From the NCBI GenBank assembly GCA_014607495.2, contig CP053171.1, forward strand, positions 1,550,001-1,614,000: a stretch of DNA of 64,000 bases, read 5' to 3'. This DNA is from Carposina sasakii. Taxonomy: Eukaryota > Arthropoda > Insecta > Lepidoptera > Carposinidae. This document shows positions 54,421 through 64,000 of this stretch, in pieces. The translations under genes and the position numbers were made by a program. Position 1 is the stretch's first letter, and every line of letters begins with the position of its first letter. Under the pieces are notes generated by a model. The model worked only from the letters and a program-made list of their open reading frames with translations, was not told the origin of the DNA and did not search any database.

Positions 54421-54668
54421 GTGAAAAAAAAACGTATAATACTACAGCTGCTTCTCTTCCCGGGCATACTGTATAAGTCAGTAGAGGGGCAAGAGGGTCT
54501 TGGTATTTTGTAGGCGATGGGCTGACCACCTGTCACCACTAACCGAACTTGTACATCTCAACTATACCCTCAAAATTGGTCAGAAGTGGCACCATGTGGT
54601 TCTATCGGCCCTTGGTGCTCTGCCTACCCCGTAAGGGATAAAGGCGTGATTATATGTATGTATGTATT
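54421..54668 (-). repeat. Repeat A, copy 5
   Basis: Full length. Confidence 0.8.
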
Positions 54669-54930
54669 AGTTCGACTTATCACAACGTCTGCAAAGATTA
54701 TGTTAGAGTACCTATCCCAAATGAGATTGCGAATAAAATCTCACCGCGAAATTAGATATAGGTATATTCGATCTCGGAATTGAGCTTTACAGTAATTCTA
54801 GATTGATGATGGGCATCGCAAAACTTAGAATACAATCGTACAACAACACAAAAACAATTTTCACAAAGCAATTTAGTCTTAAAAATACTCCTCAACTTTA
54901 TCACAAACAAATAGTAATATCAATATACAT

Positions 54931-55120
54931 ACATATATACATACATATAATCACGCCTTTATCTCTTACGGGATAGGCAGAACACCAAGGGCCGATAGGA
55001 CCACATGGTGCCACTTCTGACCAATTTTGTAGGTATAGTTAAGATGTACAAGTTCGGTTAGTGGTGACAGGTGGTCAGCCCATCGCCTACAAAACACCAA
55101 GACCCTCTTGTCCCTCTAGT
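54931..55120 (+). repeat. Repeat A, copy 6
   Basis: 3' end missing; lies opposite copy 5, about 260 bp away, so the pair could fold into a long hairpin. Confidence 0.8.
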
Positions 55121-55861
55121 AGTAGTGAGCTGTAGTAATATCAAATAATCAATATAATTTCTAAGAAAAGCAAATTCGTAAGCTAGTATGAAGTAGAACC
55201 ATTCCTACAATTTACCTTGATTACCTGTACCTACGTTACAGAATAGTATTGCTACAATCAATTTCGAGAATACAAAAGTATAGAGTGAAAATCTATCTAT
55301 TTATTTATTTATTTCTCACACACTACACATTACAATTCCATGCAACTTAAACTATGCAAATTATAAAAATACGATCTAAATTGTAACGCAAATATATGTG
55401 CGCACAAGAAAAGTAAAAGAAGACAAAATAATAATTTTACAAATGAGGACAAAGTTCAATATAACAACGGTAAATATTTATAGGTAAGAGTAATTATAAA
55501 TATTTACCGTTGTTATATTGAACGGATACTTAAAATCTATAATCGTGGGACAGCAACATTGAGGATGTCCCTAAGAATCGTGATATATTGGCTCAACCTG
55601 GGAACAAATATATCAAGTTCATTGTTAACCTTCGCCAATTCATTAAAAGTCGTAAAAAGAGCATGGAAAACTCTATAGCCTCTAAAAAAGATATATAAGC
55701 TGTTGTAAGATTTTGTACGAAAGCCTAGTAACGGAACAGCCTACGTATACAGGCTTTATACAATCACTTTGACCTTTTTTTCTATTCAGATTTACATATC
55801 TATTCCATTTGTAGAAGACTAGTGAATCGCTTGTAGGCTTTGTCGGTTTTTCATACATAAC
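55121..55861. other. AT-rich stretch with a 29-bp perfect hairpin
   Basis: ATTTATTT runs at about 55300; otherwise see the hairpin entry. The frame 55682-55885 has no recognised domain. Confidence 0.45.
55454..55523. repeat. perfect 29-bp hairpin, 12-base loop
   Basis: 55454-55482 (GTTCAATATAACAACGGTAA onward) and 55495-55523 are exact reverse complements, loop GGTAAGAGTAAT. No other copy seen in the window. Confidence 0.9.
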
Positions 55862-56254
55862 TACAGGGTGTTTTTTCGTTGGCACCCTTAACGAAGGGTG
55901 TGTACTCTATACATCAAATAATGTAAGTTTGTGCCAAAAAAATGCTGGGAAACGATGTAAATTTTTTTGATTTTTTTTTTTTTTAAGTTCTTGATCGGGC
56001 GAAACTTATAGTGTCCAGTGTTTATGCTAGTTTTATCATAGACAGATATTAATTATTTCTCGTGAAAAAAATCTTGCTACGCACGTCTATGTGCATTTAT
56101 GCAGAAAAAGGCAGTCGATTTACTCAACTTTTGACTCTAATATCTTGGTAACTAGACACTTCCAAGGTATGCTTTTATGGAGAAAAATTATCGTGATGAT
56201 GAGGAGATTCCGTGGTTTTCAGGAACGTTGACGACCAAAAAATCATCCTGTATA
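55862..56254 (+). mobile_element. MITE E, copy 4
   Basis: TACAGGGTGTTTTTTCGTTG start and AAATCATCCTGTA end, directly abutting MITE B. Confidence 0.8.
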
Positions 56255-56516
56255 CAGGGTGTAACAAAAGGGGTATGTTAAGCGAGAAGCTATGTAAATA
56301 GCCCACTAAAAGGAACCTATCTACAAAATTTCAGACTCGAAATGACATCTTTAATTTTGCAGCTTGTATGGAGAATTTCTAATCAACTTAAGAATCTTCA
56401 TACAATTATGAAAAATAAACATGTGATTTCGAGTCTCAAATTTTGGAAATAGGTTATCTATAATGTTCTATTTACATAGCTTTTCGCTTAACATACCCTT
56501 TCTGTTACACCCTGTA
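56253..56516. mobile_element. MITE B, full copy 3 (264 bp)
   Basis: TACAGGGTGTAAC start, GTTACACCCTGTA end. Confidence 0.85.
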
Positions 56517-56517
56517 T

Positions 56518-56736
56518 ATACATACAGAATGTTCTCAAAATGGGGTAGCTAGAACTGCAGCATCACGAAGAGATATCCTATAGCCACGTTTAGCATAGTG
56601 TACCAGATACAAAAGATTACTAACAAGTAGCTAGCTCAGCAGAGAGAATGCCTCTGTGTACCTTAGTCGACTCTTACAGCGTACACGGACGGAGATGCAG
56701 CTGATGTATTCTAGTGAAGCCCCAAATCAGGACAGG
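56518..56736 (+). repeat. Repeat J, complete copy
   Basis: Best full example of J in the window, from 'gttctcaaaatggggtagct' to 'gccccaaatcaggacaggg'. Confidence 0.8.
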
Positions 56737-56974
56737 GTTTACTAAGTTCGTTATTGGGATTTTCACTAACATGCAGGAGTTGGTAACTATTAATTTTACA
56801 GTGCCTACGTGGGCGCAATGGAGGTACTCTATGGCTCTACAGCTTTGTGATATGTACCTAATGTTACGTGCCCGGGCTACCTGATTTAGTAACTAGTGAC
56901 TGGTAGCAATTTTAAAATGGTCACTGTCAAATATGACAATCGGTATTAATATCCTACCAGTTAGGTACCTAATC

Positions 56975-57080
56975 CTGCGCGGATTTTGATGCGGTTTTTA
57001 GAGTGATTCATGAGGAAGGTTTATATGCATAATATCAGCATTGCACCCGTGCCAAACCGGTGCGTGTCGTCAGTATAATA
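56975..57080 (+). mobile_element. Helitron-like O-type 3' fragment
   Basis: 'gattttgatgcggttttta' to 'gcacccgtgccaaaccgg'; the CTAG end is lost. Confidence 0.5.
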
Positions 57081-58069
57081 TGTAATAGTTCATTTTCATA
57101 TAAACATTCATATGCACATTCTGTTAAAAGCAATCAATCTTGTACAATATCTGTCACCTGAAATAATTAATACCTCACATAAGAATATTACATACAAACA
57201 AACATTTATTACCTCTATATGTTAGTATACTTTATCTTAGTACTAGGCATTTCCACGACAGTAACATAACTTACTGTTATTGCCAACAAATAAAATACAC
57301 TGTGACAAGGCCTATCTAAGAAAATTGCATGCAACATTTTTTACTCCCACTCGATTGAGAGGCATTTTGCTGATGGTTGAGTGTTGTAATCGAATTTCAC
57401 CTGTCATTTTAACTTAATATGGGTGAATTTTTAATAAGAGAAAAGGGGAATGGTGGTCTTTATATTATTTATATTATCTACCTATTAATTACGAGCACAC
57501 AATTCAAAAAACGATGGTATCCTAGGATAGCAGTGAGCTATTTATGAGTTAATTTTTTTTATTTTTTTTTATTTATATTCAATATAGTTTTCGCGAATAA
57601 AACCACACTTTATAAAGAAGCCAAGATGTTACAGCTTTTTGGTTATGTTAGTTGGAAGCCTGATTCACGACAAGGCCATGTGGTGACCTTTTCCTAAGTG
57701 ATATTTGAAACAAGTCTTAGTTCTTCTTTGTATCAATTCTTTGTTCTTAACAGGTCATAGAATTTTACAACTTTGCGATACTGGCGCATCTGTAGCTTAT
57801 GTATACTCTATGACATAGACTATAATTATAGGCGTCGGCATAATAGCTCACTTTGTATCTACTTCACGGTAAAGCACTCTGGCTTCTGGCTTGTAAACGA
57901 AATCATATTAATTTCGGTACACGTGTTGATAACAAGACGTAACGCAATTTTCGGTCACAATGTGATATTACATGCAAATTGGAGTTGGCGTAACATGGCA
58001 GGACTAGTATTAGAGGAGACGGGATGACTTTTTGTGGTCCGTGTCAGGAATTTGTAGCGTTTAATGTTT
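57081..58069. other. anonymous AT-rich stretch
   Basis: 57540-57580 is TTTTATTTTTTTTATTT simple sequence. The frame 57773-58027 shows no domain. Confidence 0.4.
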
Positions 58070-58290
58070 TTTCATTCATCAACCTATAGCATTTCACGGC
58101 AGAAGGCTACTGCTATAGGGCGGCTTGCCCATAGTCACCACACTGAGCAGGCGGGTATGTTTTCGGTCAGACTATGTTATCAACACGGGAGATACTACTG
58201 CCCACCTCCCGGAAACACTTAACTCGGAAAGCCTCTTACGACCATACAGGGAGACATAGGTCGGTGCTGTTCTTCTCTACCGACACTACG
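58070..58290 (-). repeat. Repeat D, decayed copy 8
   Basis: 'ttgcccatagtcaccaca' to 'ctaccgacactacgccc'; lacks a GAT tail. Confidence 0.6.
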
Positions 58291-58309
58291 CCCATTATCT
58301 TAGTTTCAC

Positions 58310-58395
58310 GTTAATTAGGTCCCAAGCTATGGCATACAAATACATAGATGATCATAGAAATATCCATGACTCCGAAACAAACTTTAATATACCTA
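58310..58395 (-). repeat. SINE H, body fragment
   Basis: 'atggcatacaaatacataga' to 'gactccgaaacaaact'; stops at the SINE I insertion. Confidence 0.5.
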
Positions 58396-58408
58396 CATAT
58401 AGGTAAAG

Positions 58409-58747
58409 CGGTATTAGCCCAGTGGTTAAGACGCGTACCTTCCAAGAGGGAGGCTTAAGTTCGATCCCAGTCACGGGCCTGTACCAATGAATTTATTTCA
58501 TGTACAGATTTTAATGTTGTAAAATTGTCACTTAACTCGTGCCTCGGAAAGCACGTAAAACCGTTGGTCCTGCGCCTGATCTCTCTCCGGTCGTGTCGGC
58601 TTTCCGTCCCATCGGACTATGAGAGTAACGGAATAGAGAGTGCATCTGTGTTTGCGCACACACCTGTGCACTATGATATCTCCTGCGTACCTGGCTAATC
58701 TCCGTAGAGATTGGTCGCCTTGGCCGAATACGGTCGGAGATCATCAT
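58409..58747 (+). mobile_element. SINE I, copy 5 with 13-bp target duplication
   Basis: Head CGGTATTAGCCCAGTGG, B box GTTCGATCCCAG, CAT-repeat end. CATATAGGTAAAG flanks exactly at 58396-58408 and 58748-58760. The antisense frame 58532-58750 is inside. Confidence 0.9.
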
Positions 58748-58764
58748 CATATAGGTAAAGATAC

Positions 58765-59180
58765 GGCTGTGTTTTCGAAATGTGGTAGCTAGAACTGCAG
58801 TATCATAAGAGATCCCACAGCCACGTTTAATGGGAACGGAAGTTAATGAGCAGGGACAAGTTGCTAGCTTATCTTCTATTTATATAATAAAATTGTAACG
58901 GATCGATGTTTGCGCACGCTAATCTCGGAAACGGCTGAACCGATTTCGATGCAGCTTTCAGGAATATGTTGTAACAGGTCCCACTTAACATAATATAGGC
59001 TAATTTTTATCCCGGAAAAATGTTTTATCCCGGATAATATCGACATTTTTTTTTTTTCTGTAGTCCACGCGGACGGAGTCGCGGGCGTCCACTAGTCGCC
59101 TAATAAAATGCCCAATCTCATTCGTCAGCTCTAACGACATGCACGGACAGAGATGCAGCTGAAGTATCAGCACAGGCAAA
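58765..59180 (+). repeat. Repeat J split by a Helitron-like element
   Basis: J continues from 58765-58871 to 59096-59180 ('gctagctta' then 'tcgcct-aataaaatgccc'). Confidence 0.75.
58872..59095 (+). mobile_element. Helitron-like L, copy with resolved target
   Basis: Begins TCTTCTATTTATATAATAAA after A58871 and ends GCGGGCGTCCACTAG before T59096, with no duplication. The hairpin-forming GCGGACGGAGTCGC precedes the end. Confidence 0.8.
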
Positions 59181-59198
59181 TCACGCAGGCAAACATAA

Positions 59199-59272
59199 CT
59201 ATTCATTATAATATCAATGTTTGCACCTACTAAGATTTTATCCCAGGATATTTTTTCCGAGGACCTATGGCG
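59199..59272 (-). repeat. SINE H, decayed fragment
   Basis: 'aatatcaatgtttgcaccta' and 'gaggacctatggcgcgg' remain. Confidence 0.45.
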
Positions 59273-59530
59273 CGGCACCACCAACCGCTCTCGCTAAAGT
59301 CTATTGACCACGAACTCTTCCAACATAGACCCATAGTAAAGAGCGTTTTCCCCAATGGGCACGATGGGCACGTAATTTGGGTCGGTCCATCAATCATGCG
59401 GGTCCAGTCGGGCACCGAACCTACCTTTTAACAGCACGTCCATTTTTATGTTAATGTTGTGAAAAATGAATTTTTCAAATGCTTTTTTTTGTGTGCGAAT
59501 AGTTTTTTTTTTGATACAAGTATATGCTGC

Positions 59531-59635
59531 CTAGCGTGGTGACTATGAGAAAATACCCCCCATGGCAGTCTTGTAGCGTACCCTGGAGGAGGCTTACGTC
59601 CAGCAGTGGACTGCAATAGGCTGATGATGATGATG
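59531..59635 (+). mobile_element. Repeat D, 5'-truncated copy 9
   Basis: 9-bp duplication ATATGCTGC at 59522-59530 and 59636-59644; GAT tail present. Confidence 0.85.
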
Positions 59636-59644
59636 ATATGCTGC

Positions 59645-60259
59645 GTGTCGTGGCCGTCATCTAGTGGAAATACGCCATGTTCATGAAATTTTTCATACAT
59701 ATCGCTGGAAGCACTGAGAATAGCCTACATTGCTAGCCTAAGTCCTAGGCTATATTCTATAGTCCACGTGGTCGTAGTCGCGGGCGTCAGCTAGTATATA
59801 AAGCAAAACACAACAAACAAGACTCTACCTACCATAATAGGTGGATACATCCGCGATGAGGTGAGAGTTTATTGTTCGGCGAATCATGTATTTATGTATG
59901 TAATTTTACCAGCCAGTTAATTGAATGACCGGCATATTTTCTCGGGTTTCTAACGTTAGGAACGTACCTATTCTTGTTTGTGGATAATTAGATAGATGAC
60001 GATGCGATCGTCACAAGATAATTTTGGGTGTGAAATTAATGGCTTACGTTACTGTTTGCTTTTCTAAAAATTCTTTGTGATATACCTACTTGCCGATTTC
60101 GTCGATGAAAAGTCCAAAGAACCAATCTAGCGGCGAAGAGTATTTCGGTAAACTGTTGCAAGCTTTTATCCCAATTTTAAAAGGTTTAATACATTTTTCC
60201 CGATACTACACCGTCTGAGGTATAACTGGAAGACGCACTTGTTCACTATTTAATTCATT
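59645..60259. other. anonymous AT-rich stretch
   Basis: 59761-59794 is a Helitron-like P end (GTCGCGGGCGTCAGCTAG before T). 59645-59680 resembles the MITE C arm. Otherwise unrecognised. Confidence 0.45.
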
Positions 60260-60355
60260 CTCTGAAAGAACGCCCGTAAATTCCTTAGTCAACTCTTACG
60301 ACATGCACGGAAGGTTATGCGATTGATCTATCCTCGTGAAACCCCGCATCAGCAT
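60260..60355 (+). repeat. Repeat J, 3' part
   Basis: 'ccttagtcaactcttacgac' to 'gaaaccccgcatcagcata'. Confidence 0.65.
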
Positions 60356-60571
60356 AGAAATTTCATTATTAGTCGACAATAATGCGTCCAAAAATAAGTC
60401 AAAACCAATAGTGTACATTATGCTCAGACTATACGGGTATTCGCATTTGATATCACAAATAACGCTAAATGAGATGCTAATGTAGCCAATGAGCATTGAA
60501 ATTAGGCCAACACTCGTTCACACTGTATTTCGAAATCATTGACACCCTGACTATTTACTTTTATGTATTTA

Positions 60572-60750
60572 CTAGCGACCCGCCCCGGCTTCGCGCGTGT
60601 GCAGTGCTGATACTATACATATAAACCTTCCTCGTGAATCACTCTATCTATTTAAAAAAACCGCATCAAAATCCGTTCCCTAGTTTGAAACATGTAGCAT
60701 ACATAGGGACGGACAGAGAGCGGCAAGCGACTTTGTTTTATACTATGTAG
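60572..60750 (-). mobile_element. Helitron-like O-type, copy 4
   Basis: Minus-strand end GGGTCGCTAG before T; 'cgcatcaaaatccgttccc' inside. Confidence 0.6.
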
Positions 60751-60771
60751 TGATAGTGATATAAATAAATA

Positions 60772-61000
60772 TTCACACACTTCACAATACATTAACCTAG
60801 TCCCACATTAAGATCCCTAAGGTCTTGTGTCGTGGGTACTAAGCAACGGTATATAAATACATAGAGAAGTATAGAAACATCCATAACTCGGAAACAAACA
60901 TCAATATTCATCATATCAATGTTGACACCTACCGGGATTCGAACCCAGGACCTATTGCGTCGTAGGCAGGGCCACTACCAACTACACCAATCGGCCGTCG
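60772..61000 (-). mobile_element. SINE H, full copy 7
   Basis: Intact A and B boxes (GATTGGTGTAGTTGG, GGGTTCGAATCCC). Confidence 0.8.
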
Positions 61001-61140
61001 AATATGCCCAAGACATGGAACAATAAAATTATTATTGCATTATAAATTAACCACATGTTTTGCTGAAAAATGTGGCATGCAAATATTATTTTTTATTCAA
61101 AAATATCACAATTAATTTTGTATAAGTAAAAGTAATATAT

Positions 61141-61530
61141 ATACAGAATGTTTTTTGTTGCCACCCTTAACGAAGAGTACGTACTGTATTCATCAAATAA
61201 AGTAAGTTTGTGCCAAAAAAATGCTGGGAAACGATGTAAATTTTTTTGTTTTTTTTTTTAAGTTCTTGATCGGGCGAAAGTTATAGTGTCCAGTGTTTAT
61301 GCTAGTTTTATCATAGACAGATATTAATTATTTCTCGTGAAAAAAATCTATCTACGCACGTCTATGTGCATTTATGCAGAAAATCGCAGTCTATTTACTC
61401 AACTTTGGACCCTAATATCTTGGGAACCAGACACTTCCCAGGTATGCTTCCATGGAGAAAAATGATCGATTGATGAGGAGATTCCGTAGTTTTCGGAAAA
61501 CGTTGACGACCGAAAATCATCCTGGGTATA
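61141..61530 (+). mobile_element. MITE E, copy 5
   Basis: Left end TACAGAATGTTTTTTGTTG, right end AAATCATCCTGGGTA; closest to copy 4 throughout. Confidence 0.8.
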
Positions 61531-61589
61531 AGTAGGTATAAGTAAAAATAATACTAAAGCCAAAAAACAATCCGCCAGTTCTGTTACTC

Positions 61590-61700
61590 CTGGACAAGAA
61601 GAACGCCTTAAATTTCTTGAACGACTCTTACGGATTCATGCACAGGAGATGCAGCTTATTTATTCTAGTGAAGCCCCGCATGAGCACAGGCATTTCATCA
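61590..61700 (+). repeat. Repeat J, 3' part
   Basis: 'aacgactcttacggattc' to 'gaagccccgcatgagcacag'; another tail remnant at 61745-61800. Confidence 0.6.
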
Positions 61701-62005
61701 TTACTTCTTACTCACTTTCTTATTACTTAATATTTCTTACCACACGCACTGTTATGGTGATGCAGCTAATATACTCTAGTGAAGCCTCGTAACACCCAGT
61801 TTTCTCGGCTCGACGATGGGAGATTTAATAAAAATTATTGCTTATTTTATGTTTAAATTTTTATTCAAATATTAACTTGTACATACTATGCCAAGGTCCG
61901 TATACGAATCTAGAGCATATAGAATCTAGAGAATAGTGTTCTGTGATACGAATGTCCAAAATCCTAGACAATGTATGTCGACATATCGACGTGTCATTAT
62001 AAAAC

Positions 62006-62129
62006 CAGTGGGGTAAGCACGAACCTTTTTACGCGGCGTAACGCTAGCGACCCGCTAGCAGAATCTATGCGATTTGACAGTTTGACGTTAGCGTTACGGA
62101 CTATCGAGAGGTTCATGCTCGCCCCACTG
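62006..62129. mobile_element. MITE T, 124 bp
   Basis: Terminal inverted repeats of 21 bp, 18 matching (CAGTGGGGTAAGCACGAACC at left, inverted at right). The frame 61971-62195 spans it. Confidence 0.65.
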
Positions 62130-62448
62130 ATTCTCAATTATATTATCCACGCTTTGATCCTTTTCATGAAGTTAATATATTCGTTAGGCAGCTGACATCG
62201 GAGGATTATCTACTTATGTGAGGTTAGGTTGGTAGAGGTTAGGTTAATGAGAAATAGATGAGCCTCAAAGAAAGGTGAAATCCCATAATGACATTAAAAT
62301 CGGGTTCAAATTAAATTACTCCCCGGAAGGTTTCTGTTAGAAATTGGTAATGAAATACGTTTAGTTTGTGGAAAATAATTTATTTATTTACAACTTAACT
62401 CTATTAATTGTTTGATGTTACAGGTAAATTCAAAATTTTTGCATAATA
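62130..62448. other. AT-rich stretch with TTAGG-like motifs
   Basis: GAGGTTAGGTTGG and GAGGTTAGGTTAATG near 62220-62250 resemble the insect telomere unit but form no array. Confidence 0.4.
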
Positions 62449-62924
62449 TACAGGGTGTAGGTGACAGCCAGGCAAATACTGAAATGCTGAACAAGTACCA
62501 TTCTGTTGAGTTATACGACAGTGTTATTACTCGCAGGAAATGTATTTTTGATGTGATTTTCGGTAATCTTTGCTCTCCGCGCTAATTGTATCGGGCGATT
62601 CTGTGACTAATTAAATGGGCGTATTAGTATTGTGTCACCCATTTCTGTTTTTTGGATTAATTGTGACTCTCCATTGGGGTTGATCAGTGTTTTGAAATTT
62701 TTTAAGGGCTACTTTTTTTTGAAAATCATCTTTTGGTTAAAATTTTATTTATGTCATTATTTAAGGCCTAATTAAACGAACTTAACATTTTTTCTCCTGA
62801 AAATATGAAAAAAATAACGGAAAATTTCGGAATTTTCCTGCGAAAATTTTCTGTGTTTTCCATTTCAGAATCATGGTCTGAAGTCATGGTATTAATATTT
62901 GTCTGGCTGTCACAAACACCCTAC
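62449..62924 (-). mobile_element. MITE F, copy 2 (476 bp)
   Basis: Reverse of copy 1; ends TACAGGGTGTAGGTGACAGC and CTGTCACAAACACCCTA. Confidence 0.8.
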
Positions 62925-63124
62925 AAAGTGTACATCTTATAATTATCCTTATATTTTTTAAAACAAATATCTACTTTTTTGATTACTTATTATACCTACT
63001 CTATAATTTGTACAATAAAGAATAAATAATAATCAATCTTCACGCGTTTTATCTCCCTTGACCCCTTCAACTATTTATTCTTATTCTAGTTATTGTGATA
63101 TAGGTATTGTAACTAGTATTGTAA

Positions 63125-63379
63125 ACCGCGTGGTGCCGGCAGAGTAGAATTCGTACCGCCCCATGTCTGCCCGTGGGTATCGTACGAGGCGATTAAGGGT
63201 TTCCGGGAGGTGGGCAGCAGCGCCTCCCGTGTTGACAACATAGTCCAAAATACAAACTGCAGTCACCAACCCGCCTGCCAGCGTGGTGACTATGCGCAAA
63301 TACCCCCCATGGCAGTCTTGTGGCGTGCCCTGGGGGAGGCCCACGTCCAGCAGTGGGCTGCAATAGGCTGATGATGATG
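63125..63379 (+). mobile_element. Repeat D, full copy 10
   Basis: Complete with GAT tail. ATTGTAA at 63118-63124 and 63380-63386 is a probable 7-bp target duplication. The antisense frame 63090-63344 is inside. Confidence 0.85.
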
Positions 63380-63466
63380 ATTGTAACTAATAATTTAAGT
63401 TTAGTGGTACTTGATTTTACGTATTTTAATCATAGATGAAAAGATTATTAATGAATATATATAATG

Positions 63467-63607
63467 CATATAATCACGCCTTTATCCCTTACGAGGTAGG
63501 CAGAGCACCAAGGGCCGATAGAACCACATGGTGCCACTTCTGACCAATTTTGAGGGTATAGTTAAGATGTACAAGTTCGGTTAGTAGTGACAGGTGGTCA
63601 GCCCATC
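63467..63607 (+). repeat. Repeat A, copy 7
   Basis: First 140 bp only. Confidence 0.75.
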
Positions 63608-63837
63608 AGATTATTAATATTAGTATAAAATCATCAATCTATAGAGTGCACTTTCTCTGTATGATGGCGCTAGTGCACTCTATGTAAGACAATAATTAGT
63701 TCCGAAACCAGGAACGGAACTTCGGCAACACATCATAAAACAATTGCCAGATCCTTAGCAATATTATTTCAATTAACAACCATATAGCACATACCGCAAA
63801 ATATAATGGGATTAGGGCAGATAAATGAAAAACTGTG

Positions 63838-63976
63838 TTAGTACAAAAATATAGTTCCGTCAGAATGATTCTCCACTTTAATGGTGGTCTGAGGCGGGTC
63901 CCTCTCCAGGAGGTACCTCCTCAGCTCTATTAGACCCACGTTGGCTATGGAACACAGGATCGCAAATATTAGTAAC
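63838..63976 (-). CDS. candidate terminal exon of a host gene
   Basis: On minus a good 3' splice site (ATCTCTTTTCAG at 63977-63988) is followed by one base and then 45 codons to a TAA at 63838-63840: LLIFAILCSIANVGLIELRR, then YLLERDPPQTTIKVENHSDG and TIFLY. The sequence is far less AT-rich than its flanks, no repeat family overlaps it, and the first 20 residues are hydrophobic enough for a membrane or signal segment, followed by a charged tail. I do not recognise the protein. The upstream exons would lie beyond the right edge. An alternative phase also stays open for about 30 codons, and a 5' splice site within (GAG|GTACCT) could make it internal. Confidence 0.4.
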
Positions 63977-64000
63977 CTGAAAAGAGATAACATTCAATCA

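Noticed and set aside
62210..62250. Telomere-like TTAGG motifs
   Set aside because: Only two degenerate units; no array.

Overview
The window reads as a gene-poor, AT-rich, repeat-saturated piece of an insect nuclear genome, most likely a moth or butterfly (Lepidoptera). The inference rests on the mixture seen: several tRNA-derived SINE families, many short inverted-repeat elements, Helitron-like elements ending in CTAG between A and T, a Ty3/gypsy element primed by tRNA-Trp as in the CsRn1/Kabuki group, an RTE-type LINE tail, and a Jockey-type LINE. No host gene is complete here. The only convincing candidate for host coding sequence is a short terminal exon on the minus strand at the right edge (63838-63976). 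A second, weaker candidate (3787-3990, minus) sits inside a Helitron-like element and may be a captured exon.

Layout. 1-17 kb: anonymous AT-rich DNA with scattered copies of short families (here named A, B, D, H, I, J, K, L, N), a perfect palindromic MITE family (B, 264 bp), a second MITE (C), a 43-bp perfect inverted repeat, a folded three-stem sequence and a GC-rich tandem/foldback block at 16 kb. 17.6-22.2 kb: a Ty3/gypsy retrotransposon on the minus strand with near-identical LTRs, CCAAC target duplications, tRNA-Trp primer site and a pol broken by single-base frameshifts, inserted into an older D repeat. 22-40 kb: more dispersed repeats, a 5'-truncated RTE LINE tail with its target duplication, and a Helitron-like element carrying about five 128-bp tandem units. 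40.5-47 kb: a GC-rich, apparently full-length Jockey-type LINE with both ORFs open and a likely 9-bp target duplication. 47-64 kb: again dispersed repeats, many nested, with several reconstructable insertion sites.

How the parts relate. The gypsy and Jockey elements are the coding parts. D repeats share their 3' tail (and GAT-repeat end) with the RTE LINE, suggesting that RTE machinery moved them. Four otherwise different short families (B, E, F, G) share the terminal consensus TACAGGGTG/CACCCTGTA, suggesting a common mobilising enzyme. Nested insertions give the relative ages: J repeats are old (interrupted by H, Helitron L, a LINE tail and unknown inserts), D2 is younger than B, and the gypsy insertion is young. 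Family letters are local labels, not database names; all family assignments are from reading motifs, not from a search.
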